A stretch of 64,000 nt of DNA from Vanilla planifolia (Eukaryota; Streptophyta; Magnoliopsida; Asparagales; Orchidaceae), in the NCBI GenBank assembly GCA_023846275.1, contig CM043872.1:29564670-29628669 (forward strand), read 5' to 3'. A program made the position numbers and the translations under genes. Positions 49,951 to 63,239 of this stretch are shown piece after piece; position 1 is the first letter of the stretch; each line of letters begins with the position of its first letter. The notes beneath the pieces were generated by a model, which worked only from the letters and a program-made list of their open reading frames with translations, searched no databases and was not told where the DNA came from.

Positions 49951-52900
49951 ATAATAAAAGCTAAGATTTTATTTAATCATTTTTTAACCTTTTTTTTCGG
50001 TTATTTAAGTTAGGATATCTCTTCATGACTAAATGAACATGATAACTTTTTTCTCCTCATGGCCCTTTCTTGCAGGACGTAGTCATCTTATGCGACATTT
50101 ATTAAAACTTTGGCAACATCGTTATGATGCTGCGTGATGTTTTTGTAGTATCATGATGATATTGCACTCGTAACTTTGGACAGCATGCAAATTAAATTTA
50201 ATTAATTTAGGTCAGTTTGGAAGTGATTTTCAAAGTGCTTTTTTATAATTGATTAGAACTATTCATGTCCTAACATCCCAATACCTCGTTCTTAAATAAC
50301 CCAACCCCTATGTGTTCATCATGACCCTTCTATGCTTCTCGGTCAGTCAATTGAGTGCTACACTTATCTAGAAAAACTTAGAGTTAAATATTTTTTTTTT
50401 ATGAATTGTATATAAAAGTGATGAAGTTTACCTATTTTATTTTTATGTTTGTGACTATTAGTCATATCATAATATAAATTTTATGAGTTTTAAACCTTAT
50501 TATAATAAAATATATTTAAAAAAAAACACATATTTAACATCTCATTATTGAAAATTATTTATTTAAAAAGCTTGATTAATAATAATGGCATGCCCAAGCA
50601 TGTACTAAAAGTTACTTCAAATGGTTTGCACTCATGAAGCAGAAAGAGACATGCTGGTGAAAGAGGATGCTGCAACTGCTGCAAGGTTGCTTCGTCATGT
50701 GAGATCTATACATGAAAAAAAAAAAACCCGGTTGGATTTCTTTGGTTCACCGCGATGAGAAAATCATGCAGCATACTTGATGGATATTTTATAATATTCT
50801 TTATATTGTTAGTGACATTGATATTTAATTATGTATTTCAATTTAATTTGTTTAATGATCTTTAGTCTTATACAAGCATATTTGTAAAACAATTTTATTA
50901 GCAATCATGTAAGTTAATTTATTAAAGTTTTAATAAAAATTGGGATTATTTTTTTTTTTATTTTAGTCTTATTTATTGGATACCATAGAAATTTATCATA
51001 GATTTTGTGTTAAGAATAATTTCATTTTGATTATATGATTTATATATATATATATACACATGCATGCATATTTAAAAATAAAAATTTGTGTCAAAAGAAA
51101 TGTTACAAAAGACGTTGAAGTTAAAAAGAAATAACAATAAATATATGAAAGATATCTTGATGCAAAATAAACTATATAATGATAGTAATAACATTGATCT
51201 AATATATACTATTTATCATTTTTTTAGTTCATCATATTTTTATTTTATTATAATTTGTAATATATCATATTTATAAGATTTTTATTATATTTTCATTAAT
51301 TTGTATGTATTTTATTTTTTACATATTTTTATTATGAATGATATTTTTTTATTGTTTTATTTTTTAAATATATGTTCACCTTATAATTCATTTAAAGTCT
51401 TGTTATAAAATAAGAATGAAAATTCTTTGTCTTGACATTAGTTTTCAGAAACTTTGATTTTTTTTTATCATGTATGTATGCAAAACCTATAGCTTGCAAT
51501 CTAACATCTAAGTTATGATTTGGATTTATCCACTTTTACTATTATCCTAATCATCGTCACCATCCATCTCAAATCTTAATATAAAAGTTTCTCTTACCTC
51601 TTTCTCCCATTTATTATAAAATTTAATATAAACCTAATATGGTGTAAGACTATTGACTAGTGAAATAAACTGAGATTGTTCCTTTTATTTTTTATGAAAT
51701 ATTAAATATTATTTCAACCTTATGTCCTATTAAATTAGCAAAAAACTATGTATTGAAGAGACAAAAATTATTAAAAGATGTCTACAAACTGAGCTTTTTA
51801 CGTCATGCCTTGCTTGACTTCTTTACTCAGTGCAACCACGAGCAGCATTATCATTGAGTTTAATCAAAGTTCTACAAGCATTTGAGGACATTGTCAACCT
51901 AATTAAGTGAGAGTGATAGTAATTTTAATTCTATTAATTTGCAAGTTAATTAAATTGTAATTCACTAGGTTTTTTTTCTTCATTTCAAGACAAACTCTTT
52001 GCTCAAATGTACCATTTTTGTTGATCCTCAAGTTCTTTTCCACCTCAATGTATAATTCTATTACAATTACCTATGTTAATTTGGCTTGTATTTGATGGGC
52101 TAGAGGGCTACATTATTATATAAATATAGCATTCCTTCCATTAAGGGGATGAAAGTGATATCATAATTCTTTATTTAATGCTTTGCCCTTAGCTAACTTA
52201 CCTTTTCCCATGATAAGGCAAATCCTTGAACAAGTTAAGTGCATTGGATAATTTTGATAGAAGTAAGTGTTTATTGAATTTTGCACTTGTCATCCATGGC
52301 TATATCAACTTACTTGTTAGTATCCAAAACTTTTATAAGATGCACACTCATCACAATATTCACTTCACTCTCTTGGTATCAGTACCTTTCTCTAATCACA
52401 TTTTGATCATGCTTTATATCCTCCATGTTGGTTCATCTCCAAGCTCATTTTTCATTATTTTGCAACACCATCAATGAGTTGTTCATTAGGTTTATCATTA
52501 TCAACACCATTAATGACTTGTTAATCATTAACAACACCCCAATCACCATACATCAAGACTTTAGCACTTCCAACTTGTTAAACCTATTTGGCATTTGGCA
52601 TTTCAACCATCCGAAGTGCATGTCACTCGTTAATGGTAATTTCGTCTTCCTTAGATACTTTGTCAATTGCTACGCCCTTATTCTTCTCAATTGTTAAGAT
52701 TGTGATTCACTAATTCTCTAAAGTAGACAACAAGCCACCCTCTTTCCTTTCCACAACTAGCTTTCATGACCACTTCTACCATTTTTCTCCTCCTCCAAAC
52801 TCAACTCACAACTACACCCTTTTTCCCTGACTTATGAAACTATTGGCTATTGCCTAGCTTGTAGGTTTCTCCCCAAATTCAACAAGGAAAGTTGTAATTT

Positions 52901-53828
52901 AAAACTCTTACATCCTTTCATTAGATTAAGGTTTTAAATGATCAAATGAGCGAATAGGGTCAACTAACTTAGAATGGGCAACGATGAAGAGCAGCAACAC
53001 AAGTATGCCATGCTAAAGAAACATGTCATAATAAAAACATGTTATAAAGTCCTTGTAATTAAAAAAAGAAATAATCATCATCAAGCTTTTCATTTAAGAT
53101 AATCTCCTAAGATTCTACATCTTTAGCAAGTAACATGAATCGAACATAAACTCATGAGCACAAATTTGCTTATATAAACATTTTTAATATCTATTTCTAA
53201 CCTACAAATATCAACTATCAAAATATGTGCATATATTACAAGTTATCTATCTCTTTTCCAGTGTAGTGGTCATGCTAAGAATTAGATTTTAGCATTTTTT
53301 CACATTCACCTTTCATGTGCTATAGTAAGTGTGACTGGATCTCCACAATATTTCCCTTTCTTGGTGCTTAATTCTTCTTGGATTCCTTCCAAACTCTTGT
53401 CATTATTTATTTTCTTATTTCTCTCCACTTTTATACCCTTGGCTAAATATACTTGGTTTGATTCTTTTCCTCTAAATCTTTGATATGTGCCAACTCGTCA
53501 GTCATAACTGACCTATGTAGTTCTAGTCCACCTGGCCTACCTGAAAAATCAAATGATAGCTTCACCCGCATCATTTTGTGGCCCACCATTTCTCTGCTCG
53601 CATTATCTCCACCTAAAATGCACGGCTTAACATCAATTAAATTTATAGATATTTTCATTTTTTTTATTTTTTTAAAATTACTGTGAACCTTTGAAGTCCT
53701 TATAAATTGGAGTATTCACCATGATGAAGAACATGGAAATTATGAAATGAATTTTTTTATTTGTGTGTTTTTACATTTGTTAAAAAAGTATGTATGACTA
53801 ACTCTAATTAGAGAAATTCTAATTTCTT

Positions 53829-53950
53829 TTGTAAGAGACAAGGATTGTAAGTGAGAGATTTTCAACTGTGAGAGTTGGTAGCCAAGTCCTTTATGAGAGA
53901 TAATGATCGTAGGTAAGAGACCTTCCATTAGAAGAGCTGATAACTAAGCA
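53829..53950. repeat. 61-bp tandem duplication
   Basis: Two adjacent diverged copies share GTAAGAGAC/ATGAGAGAT, GTAAGTGAGAGA/GTAGGTAAGAGA, AGAGTTGGTAGCCAAG/AGAGCTGATAACTAAG in order. Confidence 0.6.
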
Positions 53951-54952
53951 AATTTTTGCTTCTACCAACATCCACATCATCGTAAAAAAGGTGTACATTT
54001 TTAATAACTTTTATTCTCTATGTAGTAAACTAAAGATGGAGTTACTCTTTTCTTTTAATATATTTCACATAAAGTTTATCTTAAATTATCTATTTTATAT
54101 ACATGAATTTAGATTTAACAAAAATTGATTTATAGAATTTTATGCTTATTGTTTAAGGTATTATCACTTATTCAACTTAATAATCTACTCTACAAAAATG
54201 TCAATCTTTGAACGGTTTTAAGATATCACACATGTCACCTAACTCTAATTAGTGCATAATATCTTTTTATATTCCTCAATAATCTATTGAATATCTTTAG
54301 TATTATAGATTCCAAATTAAACCTTAATAGAATTTTAAATCTATCTTACCTTAAAAATTCATTAAAAATTTTTATAATTATTTATTATTATGTTATTAAC
54401 CATTTCTATGTTCGAGTTTATTCAATAAATTCAAAAAATATTTTTTTAATATAAAAGTTTGTTTAATAAAATATCTTATCTTAAAAAACTATTAATGTAT
54501 TCTATATTAAAATCTATCAATTAAAAAGATTAAACTAATCAATTTAACTGTTCATTTACCTGTCAAGATTAGAAAATAAGTACAAACATCTAATAATGTT
54601 GGATAATTATCACATCTCATATTTACCCAACAATCAATACTCATAGAGAAACCCATCCTCTTAAGATCATCAATTCTCTTCTCACAAAGTCTCTTAACAC
54701 CACTGTATGCATGCAAAAACTCATTTAATCACCTATAAAAACATCATAAGAATTACATGCACTCAACAACTTAGTCTACCATAGAGGTACAATGAAGTCC
54801 CATAGGAATCAAAAACATTAAAAAGTAAGAAATAATTTTCATCAAAAGCCTAATTTTACCTTTATTTCTTAAACCATAGAGTACCAACATTTATACATTT
54901 ATTAATTGTAGTATTGCAATAATTAGAAGGCAAGAACATGTTTGTCATGCAG

Positions 54953-55054
54953 GGGCTCTTCATGGCATGGTGGGCCAAAGCAATTGTTGTTGCTTCTGTA
55001 GAAATCTACTCAAGCTTATTAGCCAAGAAGCTGAAGGTTCATAATGACTCGTAG
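54953..55054 (+). other. Exon-like orphan segment (possible terminal exon)
   Basis: After an acceptor-like TTTGTCATGCAG, an open frame of 33 codons reads GLFMAWWAKAIVVASVEIY and on to a TAG at 55052-55054. It is followed about 160 bp later by AATAAATAAATAAG, which could serve as a polyadenylation signal. Composition is GC-richer than its flanks. No partner exon or known family was found upstream, so it may be a real last exon of an unrecognised gene or chance. Confidence 0.2.
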
Positions 55055-55564
55055 ATGAATACAGCCCAGGTTTTGCTTGTAAGCTTGCTTCATTCCTGTT
55101 CCTCTGTTAGAATGTAATAGAATATAACATAACTACTGAACTGAGTTGGGAAGACTTGAATCATGGCAATACTTATGTTAGAAGCATGGAGCTCCTTCTC
55201 TACCTACCTCTAAGCGATCACCAATAAATAAATAAGTAAATAAAGACCAAATCTGGTTTGTAGCTTTATGTTGTAATTCTGCTGGAGTCTGCAAGGCAGA
55301 TTCAGGTCCACTTTTGCTTGAAGGTTCATCATGGGGCATTATTCACTTTGGAGCAGGTGTGGAGCAGAGCTGGATGGTTCACCGGAGGTTAATTGACCTC
55401 CGATTTCATTTAATTTAAGTAATAAAAACTAATCAAAATCGAAAATGAATGGGAAAACTGATATTTTAAAAAATAAAATTTAAATTTAAAATAAAAGCCA
55501 GTTTGGGTTAAGTATTACTTGGGTTTTGGGGATCGCTGGACCGCTAATTTGGGTTTTCTATATA

Positions 55565-55570
55565 TGGGCC
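55565..55570 (+). promoter_or_regulatory. Site II element (TGGGCC) upstream of RRG
   Basis: TGGGCC lies 90 bp upstream of the RRG ATG, with a second GGCCCGG nearby at 55583-55589. Such TCP-binding elements are common at genes for mitochondrial and growth-related proteins. Confidence 0.45.
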
Positions 55571-55660
55571 AGGTTCAGTTGCGGCCCGGCGATTCAATGA
55601 AACCCAAAATCGTCGTTTAGCTGAGAGGGGTAGAAGGGGAGAGAGGGAGGGGGAGATTGA

Positions 55661-56320
55661 ATGGGGAGATGGAGAGCGTGGTCTCAGCTCAAGCAACTGA
55701 CGGCTGCGTTGAGGTCCCCTCTGCCATCACTTCATCGATCTCTTCCCACTTATGTCAAGCCGTACCCTGGCGACCAAGGAACTGGCTTCTGCTCGCCGCT
55801 TTTTAGGTTCTGGTCTACAATACCGGCTGTCTCTGATTCATACGATGGGGAATTTGTCGTTGGACACAACGAGCATATACAGAGGAGTGAGTGGGAATCC
55901 CGGGAGGAGGAGGGCACGTTCAGATATATTCCCGTGAAGGCCTATTTTCTCAGCACTAGGTGAAATTTATGGATCTTCGTGGAATTTTTGATATCGATTT
56001 TCTCTTGCAGGGCATAGGTTTGTCTTGCTCCGCTTTGTAAGCTAGTTGATTTATTGCTGAAGTGGTAGTGGATATTATACAGTTCTTTGTTCCATTAACC
56101 GTTCCATGGAGGGAAGCCCCTTTGATTATTACACTAGTGTTGCTCTTGTTAAGCTGATTCTTTGGAATTTCTTAGTTGTTATGCTTTGATTACAAGTGGC
56201 TGACATCCGTTTTTCAGCATCGATTTGAAGAGCATGCAGAATGAGAATTCTTGTTATGTGATTCCTCCATCTTCTCGCTCATCAAATTATATTGCTCTAC
56301 GGTACTCTGATTACCCCCTT
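55661..56320 (+). CDS. RRG: RETARDED ROOT GROWTH-like mitochondrial DUF155 protein (first two exons)
   Basis: Exons 55661-55959 and 56218-56320 join in phase 2 (AG|C, Ser) to give the first 134 residues. The N-terminus MGRWRAWSQLKQLTAALRSP, rich in Arg, Leu and Ser with few acids, fits a mitochondrial presequence. Then come the hallmark RYIPVKAYFLSTSIDLKSMQ and IPPSSRSSNYIALRYSDYPL of the plant RMD1/DUF155 family as I recall it. Arabidopsis RRG is mitochondrial and supports cell division in the root meristem. The rest of the domain, with the expected VFQYGSA-type motif, is not found before 64000, so intron 2 exceeds 7.6 kb. The sister protein RRG-LIKE is a less likely identity. The start is supported by the surrounding GC-rich leader and by the presequence. 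Confidence 0.88.
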
Positions 56321-58689
56321 GTAAGTCTGTTTTACAAAAACTAATCTTTTCCATGTATAACTTTATGATTATTTCTTAGCAATCCGCTCAAAAAAACTAA
56401 TTAGTTGCTCTTGGAACATAGCTCTTCTCTGTAGTGTAAAATGGATCAAGAAATTGAGTTACCATGTCCATTTCAGATTTTAAGTGAACATAATTATTTG
56501 TTAATTATTTTATCGGAATGGTGGTATAAACTAGAGCTACAGGCTTTGTTTGTCATGGTTCTGTGAACTATCAATTTTAGCCAAATTGAACATTACCAAA
56601 GCAAGGGACACCAGCTAGTTCAGTTGGTGGACCTTATGGGACTTGAACAAGCTTATGGTCCCCTCACTCACTTTTTGAGTGTTGCCCATTACACACGCTG
56701 CTGTGCCGATAGAAATTTGGGATTCAATGGACATAAAACCATGAGGTGCATGTGCCATTGTGTTCATAGGTTGGCCAAATGTTATATTTAGTTTGAGTCC
56801 TGCACTTGTTATATATATGCATAATTACATGGTTTAATTAAAATGGGAATGGAAAGATATTGCATTCATGTCTTATTAGGGCTTAGAAATCATTTAGATG
56901 ACAAATTTCAACCATTTGTATTTGACCTAGTGCATCATTTTTTGTCTTTTTACGACTTCATTTCCTGTCTTTTTGCATAAACTTGAAGAGTCATTTGTAT
57001 GCTGTTATAGAGTAGAAAAAATAGTGCCATTAAGGTCCTTTTGGGTACTTTTGTAGGGCTATTGTAGTGAATGAGAATATTTGAGAATATATGGGTTTCG
57101 AAGATTTAATCAACATTAAAGGTAAGTTCTGGAGAGTCATAGGAAGATAAATAATATTAAATGTGCTAAATTGATTCATGAAGCCTAAACATATTGATGG
57201 AATTAGTGCTATTAATACGAAGTGTTGAGTGACTAGGAACACAATGATGTGATTAAAAAATAAGCTCATTTGTGGATCTTGGTTTAGCTTGAAGATGGAT
57301 TCATAGTGTTAGCTTAGATATTTTGTAGATATATGGTGTAGATTGATCGATTCTCTATTAGGGGTCTATTTGCAAATTAAGTTTCACAGTTTGCTTCCAA
57401 AAAAGCTCATATTTAAACTCCATTTCTATCAAAAACGTTTTACCAAATTTCGTTACTTCTAACATAAGCCTTGTGTAGATTGATTGATTGCCGGAAGTCA
57501 TGTTTTCAAAAGCTTTTTTTTTTCAAACATAATTTCTAAACATATAAGGCATACACAAACATAGCAATGGTATACTTGCCTATGTGTATAAGGCCAAAAC
57601 AAAGGCATTATTAGAGATTTTGAGGAAGGACCATACATAGTTTGTGTTTAGTGTTATTTTTTTTATGGAATGTGGTTGAAATATAGGATGTGAGTAATTG
57701 AATTTGCATTGTATGAGTTTAATGAATAGATATTATTTGATAGAGTCTGGTTAACATATAGGATGCAAGTAATGAACCTTGCTTATTGTTATTAATTCTT
57801 GTATTTTTGTGTTTGGACAATAGTATAATGGCAAACTATTATCGAATGCATGAAAGTTAAGTTGTCATGCAATGCAATTGTGGTAGTTTTGTTTTTCAAA
57901 AAATGGTTATGAAAATTTTGATCTATAATACATTGAAAACATCTAGATTTATGTGAGAGAAATAAGAAGAAGAATGTAGGAAATTAAATAAAGATGCCCC
58001 AAAGTAGTTTAAACATGGTGGTGTTCAAAAGATGAGGATGAATTGTAAGGGATGATTTTAAAGTGGATGCTTGAACTATTAGAATATAGAAGAGTTTATT
58101 CATGTACCTTGTGTCCATCATCCATACCACTTTCTTGATTTGCATTGGAGTTGTTGTGAGAGGTATTGGATACAATTGTTTTAATAAATCTTTAGTAAAT
58201 GCTTGATTATATATGGCAAATAGATTGATGAAAAGGTTAGCACCCGTATTTAAAAATAACTTTATATGCAATTGTGTTATTTATATTGGAGCTAAACCTA
58301 TGTGATGTTCAATGAGATTGAGCCAAAGGATAGTGGAATGAAACAAAGGAAAAAATTTACCAATAAGGAAGTTATTTTGTGGAAGATCTAGTGTGGATTT
58401 GATGTTTACAATTTAATTAATTTAAGTGTATAAAGTGTGATTAAATAATTTTACTAAGACTTTATTGATAATAAAATGCATGCTAAGATTACCATAAGAA
58501 TTGATTTAACAAGAGTTATTTAGGAAACAGATATGTCTATAATTTTTGGAATTGTCCTAGATATATATTAGAAGCTAGTAGTTAACATTAAGGTGATTGG
58601 CAACTACAAGCCTATATCATAATGATGGTCATTATTTCCATATGTTTTTGTGTTTTTCATTAGAGATTCTTACAAAACATGTTAATAAT

Positions 58690-61600
58690 ATAATACTTGG
58701 GTGTATATTTTCATAGAGACGTTATAGTAGTGATATATTACTAGTTTTTCTAAGCATGCAATAAAAGAATGACAATGTAATGGTTTAAAGTTGAGGAGGT
58801 TAAATAACGAAAGAGATTTGGGTATACATTTAACAATATAATATCTAATGTTTGTTTTAATTAACATTGTAAATATTAGATACATAATAATATTTTCAAC
58901 TTATATAAATACAAAAATGGTAAAGATAATAAAATTAGTTCATGAGTTATGGTTGTTTGGATAGACTCTAAAATAGACTTATGAGTAGCTAGGGTGGGTC
59001 CTAGAAATGAAGTAGAATTTTTAAAATTGTATTATAATTAACAATGTTGATTGGACCAAGCGTCTTGGACGTTAAAGAAGTCATAGGTAGGAAAGTTGGA
59101 GGTGTTGTTAATGATAAATTAAAATGGAAATATGATTAAACTTATTAGAGAGAGAGAAATGTGATTAGACTTAGGAGAGAGAGAGAGAGAGCATTGTGTA
59201 TATTAAGGGATGGTAAATGTTACTTATTGAGGCAAAGTTATTAATAATTAGGATTAGGTTGTTTTGGTCTGAATTATGGATGGAGATTTTGTGTTATAAT
59301 GTGGAATGTGCTTTAGAGCTATGAAGGGAAATTTTAGACCAAAAGAATTTTTAACCTACATCATTCAAAGGAAATTAATGGGGAGTATTTTGAATGTAGG
59401 TATAAGACTAGTGATAATGTTAATGATGATAGTATTTGTTAAGTTGTATTCGTGAATCTTATAATATCATTTGACATTAACTGTACAAATTATTAAATTA
59501 GTCAAATATATTGTGACCATTTGTGCATGTTATAATAGCATTGGGCTTTTAATGTCTTTATGCTTTATCTATAAAATGGACCAACTTTTTTGAACTATTG
59601 GAATTGGCACCTAATAAATTAATGAAGAATAGAATGTTGTAGCTAGGATCGTTGAGCTCAACTAAATAGTGATGGACTTTAAAGGCATTATTGGTATCTT
59701 TCATGCTTTAGAAGATAGCCAAGAGTTTTTAATAAGTGGTTGTTGGAGGAATTGTGGTTATGGAAGAGTAAGTCATTGCAGTTGATGTTATTAGCTTCTT
59801 CTATAAGAGAGGATTGTCAAAAGAGAAATGAAAGTCTGTTCATGGACCTAGGCTTCAACAAAACAGTCTTCTTATGGTGGAGAAAGGGGGATGTATTCTT
59901 CCAAAGTCAAATTGTGCCACTATTTCCATCATTCTTGATTGGAATATAGGGCGACATTTAGTTGCGAGGCAAATTGGATGACTTGCAATATGAGAAAGAG
60001 AACAAAGATGAAGAATTTCACAATTTTTTTACCTAATAATTATACTTAGTAGCTTACAAATTTATGCTGTTCATGTCGAATCATAGAGTGTTGACGTAAA
60101 ATTCTTACGTACTAGTTTGCTTCTTAGAAGATATTGGCTTTGGCAAGGCTTTTTGTCTAAATTTTGCAGCTCTCTCTTTTCAGAAAGGGAAGATTTTGAT
60201 TGAAGTTTGTGAGTGCTAGGTGCATATTGTTATGGAGATATTATTGTAATGTTATATAAGAAATTTTCTCAAGCATTTAATAAAAGAATAATGATACAAT
60301 GTTTTAGAAATTGAAGTGGTTATATAATGAAAGAGATTGAATACACATTGCACTATATGGTGGAGTTAATATTTTTATTAGTCGACATTGTAGGTAAATT
60401 AAGTTATAGATATGTGGAAATATTTTTAACATGGATAACTGTAAAAGGGTAAAGGTAATAAGGATAAATAGACTTCAAAGTTAAACTTGGTTTAATGGGT
60501 TTTAAAGAATTTTTTGTTGTTAGAGTAGATATTAGAAATGCAAATAAAATGTTTTAAATTGCTATAAAATTGACAATGTTAGGTGTATCAAATTTTCTTG
60601 TTATCAAAGCAGTCTTAGGTAAGTGAGTTGGAGGTGTTATCGATGGCAATTTAAGATGAAAATGCCTTTAGACGGAGGAAGAGAATTGTGATTAGACTTA
60701 GTAGAGACAAGAGGTACAGAGGTATGGATGGATGGTGCATTATGTATATTAAGGGATGGTGGAGGTTACATTATTAAGGACAAGTTATTGATAACTAGGA
60801 TTAGGTGGTTTTGTCATAGATTATGGTAGGAGATTTTGTATTGGAATTAGAATGTGTCTAAGAGCTATGAAGGGATAGGGTAGACCAAAGATATTTTGAA
60901 TGTAAATCACTTTAACATAACTATTGGGCAGTGTTCTTATGGACCCGAATATAGGCATAAGGATTGTGATGATATTAATGGTAATAATATTTCTTAAATT
61001 GTATTTGTGAATGTTGCATATCATGTAACATTAATTGTAACATTTGTTAAATTAATCAAATATATTGTAAACAAATATGCTTGTTGCTATAATATTGGCT
61101 TTTAATTGTCTTTATGCTCTCATCTATACAATAAACCAATTTTTCTAAAATAAGATTAGAATTGGAATTGGCACCAAATAGATTAATTGAAGAATGCAGT
61201 GTTGTTGCGTTTGGAATCGTTGAACTCAACTATATGGTGGTTGACGTTGGTGGCATTGGTGGTGCCTCCCATGCACTTTAGGAGATGGATGAGATTTTGT
61301 GATAAGTGGTCTTTGAAAGAATGGTGGTTGTGGAAGTGTAAGCCATTGCGACCGATGTCTTTCACCTTCTCCATGAGAGAGGATAGGTGCACAAAGAATG
61401 GAAGCTTGTTTATAAATCAAGGCATCAACAAAATGGTCCTCTTATAGTGGAGAGAGAAGGGGGAGGAGAGGGGTTGTAATGGGTTGGCATTTACATTGCC
61501 AAATTTTCTATTGGCTAGGATTGGATTATGAGGCCTCATGCGGTGGTAAGAAGTTGCCTTCTAGACTGTATGACATGCAATATGAAAACAAGAATGGAAA

Positions 61601-62440
61601 TGAAGAATTCCACAACTTTTTACTTAACAGTGATAATTAGTGGCTTAGAAATTTATGTTGGTCTAATGGAATCATAGAGTGGTGATCTATAGTTCTTATG
61701 CCATAGTTTATTTTTTCTTATTCGATGGTGCATTTGGTGGAGCGATTTGTTTAAATTTTGATGCTTTCTCTTCTTGGAAAGGGAAGGTTTTAATTGAAAT
61801 TGGGAATACTTGATGCATACTTTTATGGAGATGCTATAGTAATGATAGACATTATTGTGTATTTAATATTTGTATTGGCCAATGTTGTACGTAAGTCAAA
61901 TTATAGATATGTGACAATATTTTCAACTTGGATAGATACAAAAGGGTAAATGTAAGAAACAAAGATAAAACAATTGTAGAGTTAAACTTGGTTGGATAGA
62001 CTTTAAAATGGACTTATTAATAGCTAGAGTGGATTCTAGAAATGTAAACAAAATTTTTAAAATTATAATAAAATTGACTATGATTGGTAGACCAAGTTTT
62101 TTGGTGATTAAAGAAGTCGTAAGTAGGTGGTGAGTTGGAGGTGTCATCATAAATAATTTAAGATGGAAATTTGATTAAACTTAGGTGGTAGGTAGAGAAA
62201 TGTGATTAGAATTAAGTGGATGGAGAGCTAAGGGGATAGAGCATTTTGTATATTCAGGGATTATAGATGTTACATTGTTAAGAAAAATTATTAATGATTA
62301 AGATTAGATTTTTTTGTCCTATAGTATGAAGGTTGATCTTGAATTAAAATTTGGAATGTGTTTAAGAGCTATGAAGGGATAAGGCAAACCAATGGTATTT
62401 TGAATGTAAATGATATTGTAAATTATGGGACACATTATCT
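58690..62440. repeat. Degenerate tandem array, period about 1.5 kb, three copies
   Basis: Matching landmarks recur in the same order. The block GTATATTAAGGGATGGT... AAGAGCTATGAAGGGA occurs near 59197, 60742 and 62247. GGAATTGGCACC-AATA occurs near 59599 and 61160. GCATA-TTTTATGGAGA-like sequence occurs near 58705, 60222 and 61816. GTATTTGTGAATGTT-like sequence occurs near 59446 and 61001. Offsets are 1505-1595 bp. Copy one is truncated on the left (about 58690-59445), copy two is about 59446-61000 and copy three about 61001-62440. The copies are clearly diverged with many indels. An ORF in copy two (59740-59949) and one in copy three (61187-61447) share residues such as WLWKxKxLxxM but drift apart, so coding function is doubtful. 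Confidence 0.75.
59151..59191. repeat. GA-rich microsatellite inside array copy one
   Basis: There are two short GAGAGA runs flanking ATGTGATTAGACTTAG. They mark one of the places where the 1.5-kb copies differ in length. Confidence 0.7.
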
Positions 62441-62449
62441 ATATGAGTG

Positions 62450-62485
62450 GAGGAGGGAGGGGGGGGGGGGAGAGGGAGAGGAGAA
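62450..62485. repeat. G-rich tract with poly-G run at the right edge of the array
   Basis: A purine-only stretch of GGAGGAGGGAGG type leads into a run of about 12 G and then GAGAGGGAGAGGAG. It lies directly after the last recognisable part of the 1.5-kb array. Confidence 0.85.
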
Positions 62486-62721
62486 TTATACAAACTTATA
62501 ACTTTCAAATCAATTTAAAATCACAATTAACTTTGCACCAAAAACTTATAGTTTCTTAATCTTGTTTGCTATTGTAACAATTATTTTATGAAATGTTATA
62601 ATTTGTTATGTTGTAGAGTGAATAATTGGAAATACATATAAAGAGTTTCAAATTATTGATCAAAACTTCAGTCTACGTCCACTCTTAACCAAATGGCTAG
62701 ACAATTTACTAAAGTTATCGA

Positions 62722-62835
62722 CTTAATAAAAGCATATAATACTAGCTCAATAAAAGCCTGCAACACTTGTTTAATAAAAGTTTGCGACATTGACTTGATA
62801 AAAACTTTCACAATGGCTTAATAAAAGCCAACAAA
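62722..62835. repeat. 24-bp minisatellite, five copies
   Basis: The core CTTAATAAAAGC and variants recurs at 62722, 62746, 62770, 62794 and 62817, a 24-bp period (23 for the last), with drifting spacers of the CxxxCAACACTTG type. Confidence 0.85.
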
Positions 62836-63239
62836 GATTAAATATAAAGAGTTTCAACAATGGGATAAGAACAATGTAAAACTTAATATAATAATTCTTA
62901 TGATCAATAAACAATTAAGTAAAAGACACATAATAGTGAATAGAAGATATGCAAAAAAGTGAGAAAAAACTAAAGATTAGCATGATAAATGATGAAATGA
63001 TGGCTCGTATGATGATAAAGGAAGAGAAATCCACAGTTTTTTTCTCTTAATCCTCTCTAAGTGTAAGATGATTATAATGAAAAGATTTTTCAAATGATAT
63101 GCGAGTGAAGTATTAACCTTTTTTTATAGTTTAGTCATTTATATACTCTTAAGAATGCTTTCAAATGGTTCTAAAACACTCAAATAATTATGTGAAAAAC
63201 TAGTCAAACTTGTCATTATTCACATTCTGAACTGATCAT

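Larger units (their letters stand above)
49281..55660. other. Gene-poor intergenic region between FMO and RRG
   Basis: The region is AT-rich. It contains a diverged duplication (49.47-49.95 kb), a 61-bp tandem duplication (53.83-53.95 kb) and an exon-like orphan segment (54.95-55.05 kb), each annotated separately. A GC-richer 120-bp patch near 50625-50745 is also present, in which the + strand reads CTHEAERDMLVKEDAATAAR in one frame, but I cannot assign it. The remainder, including 50.8-53.4 kb, shows nothing I can support as a gene. Confidence 0.6.

Noticed and set aside
59740..59949. ORF in array copy two as a possible gene
   Set aside because: The corresponding part of copy three shares some residues but has different frame and length. 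Stops and indels break any common reading frame.
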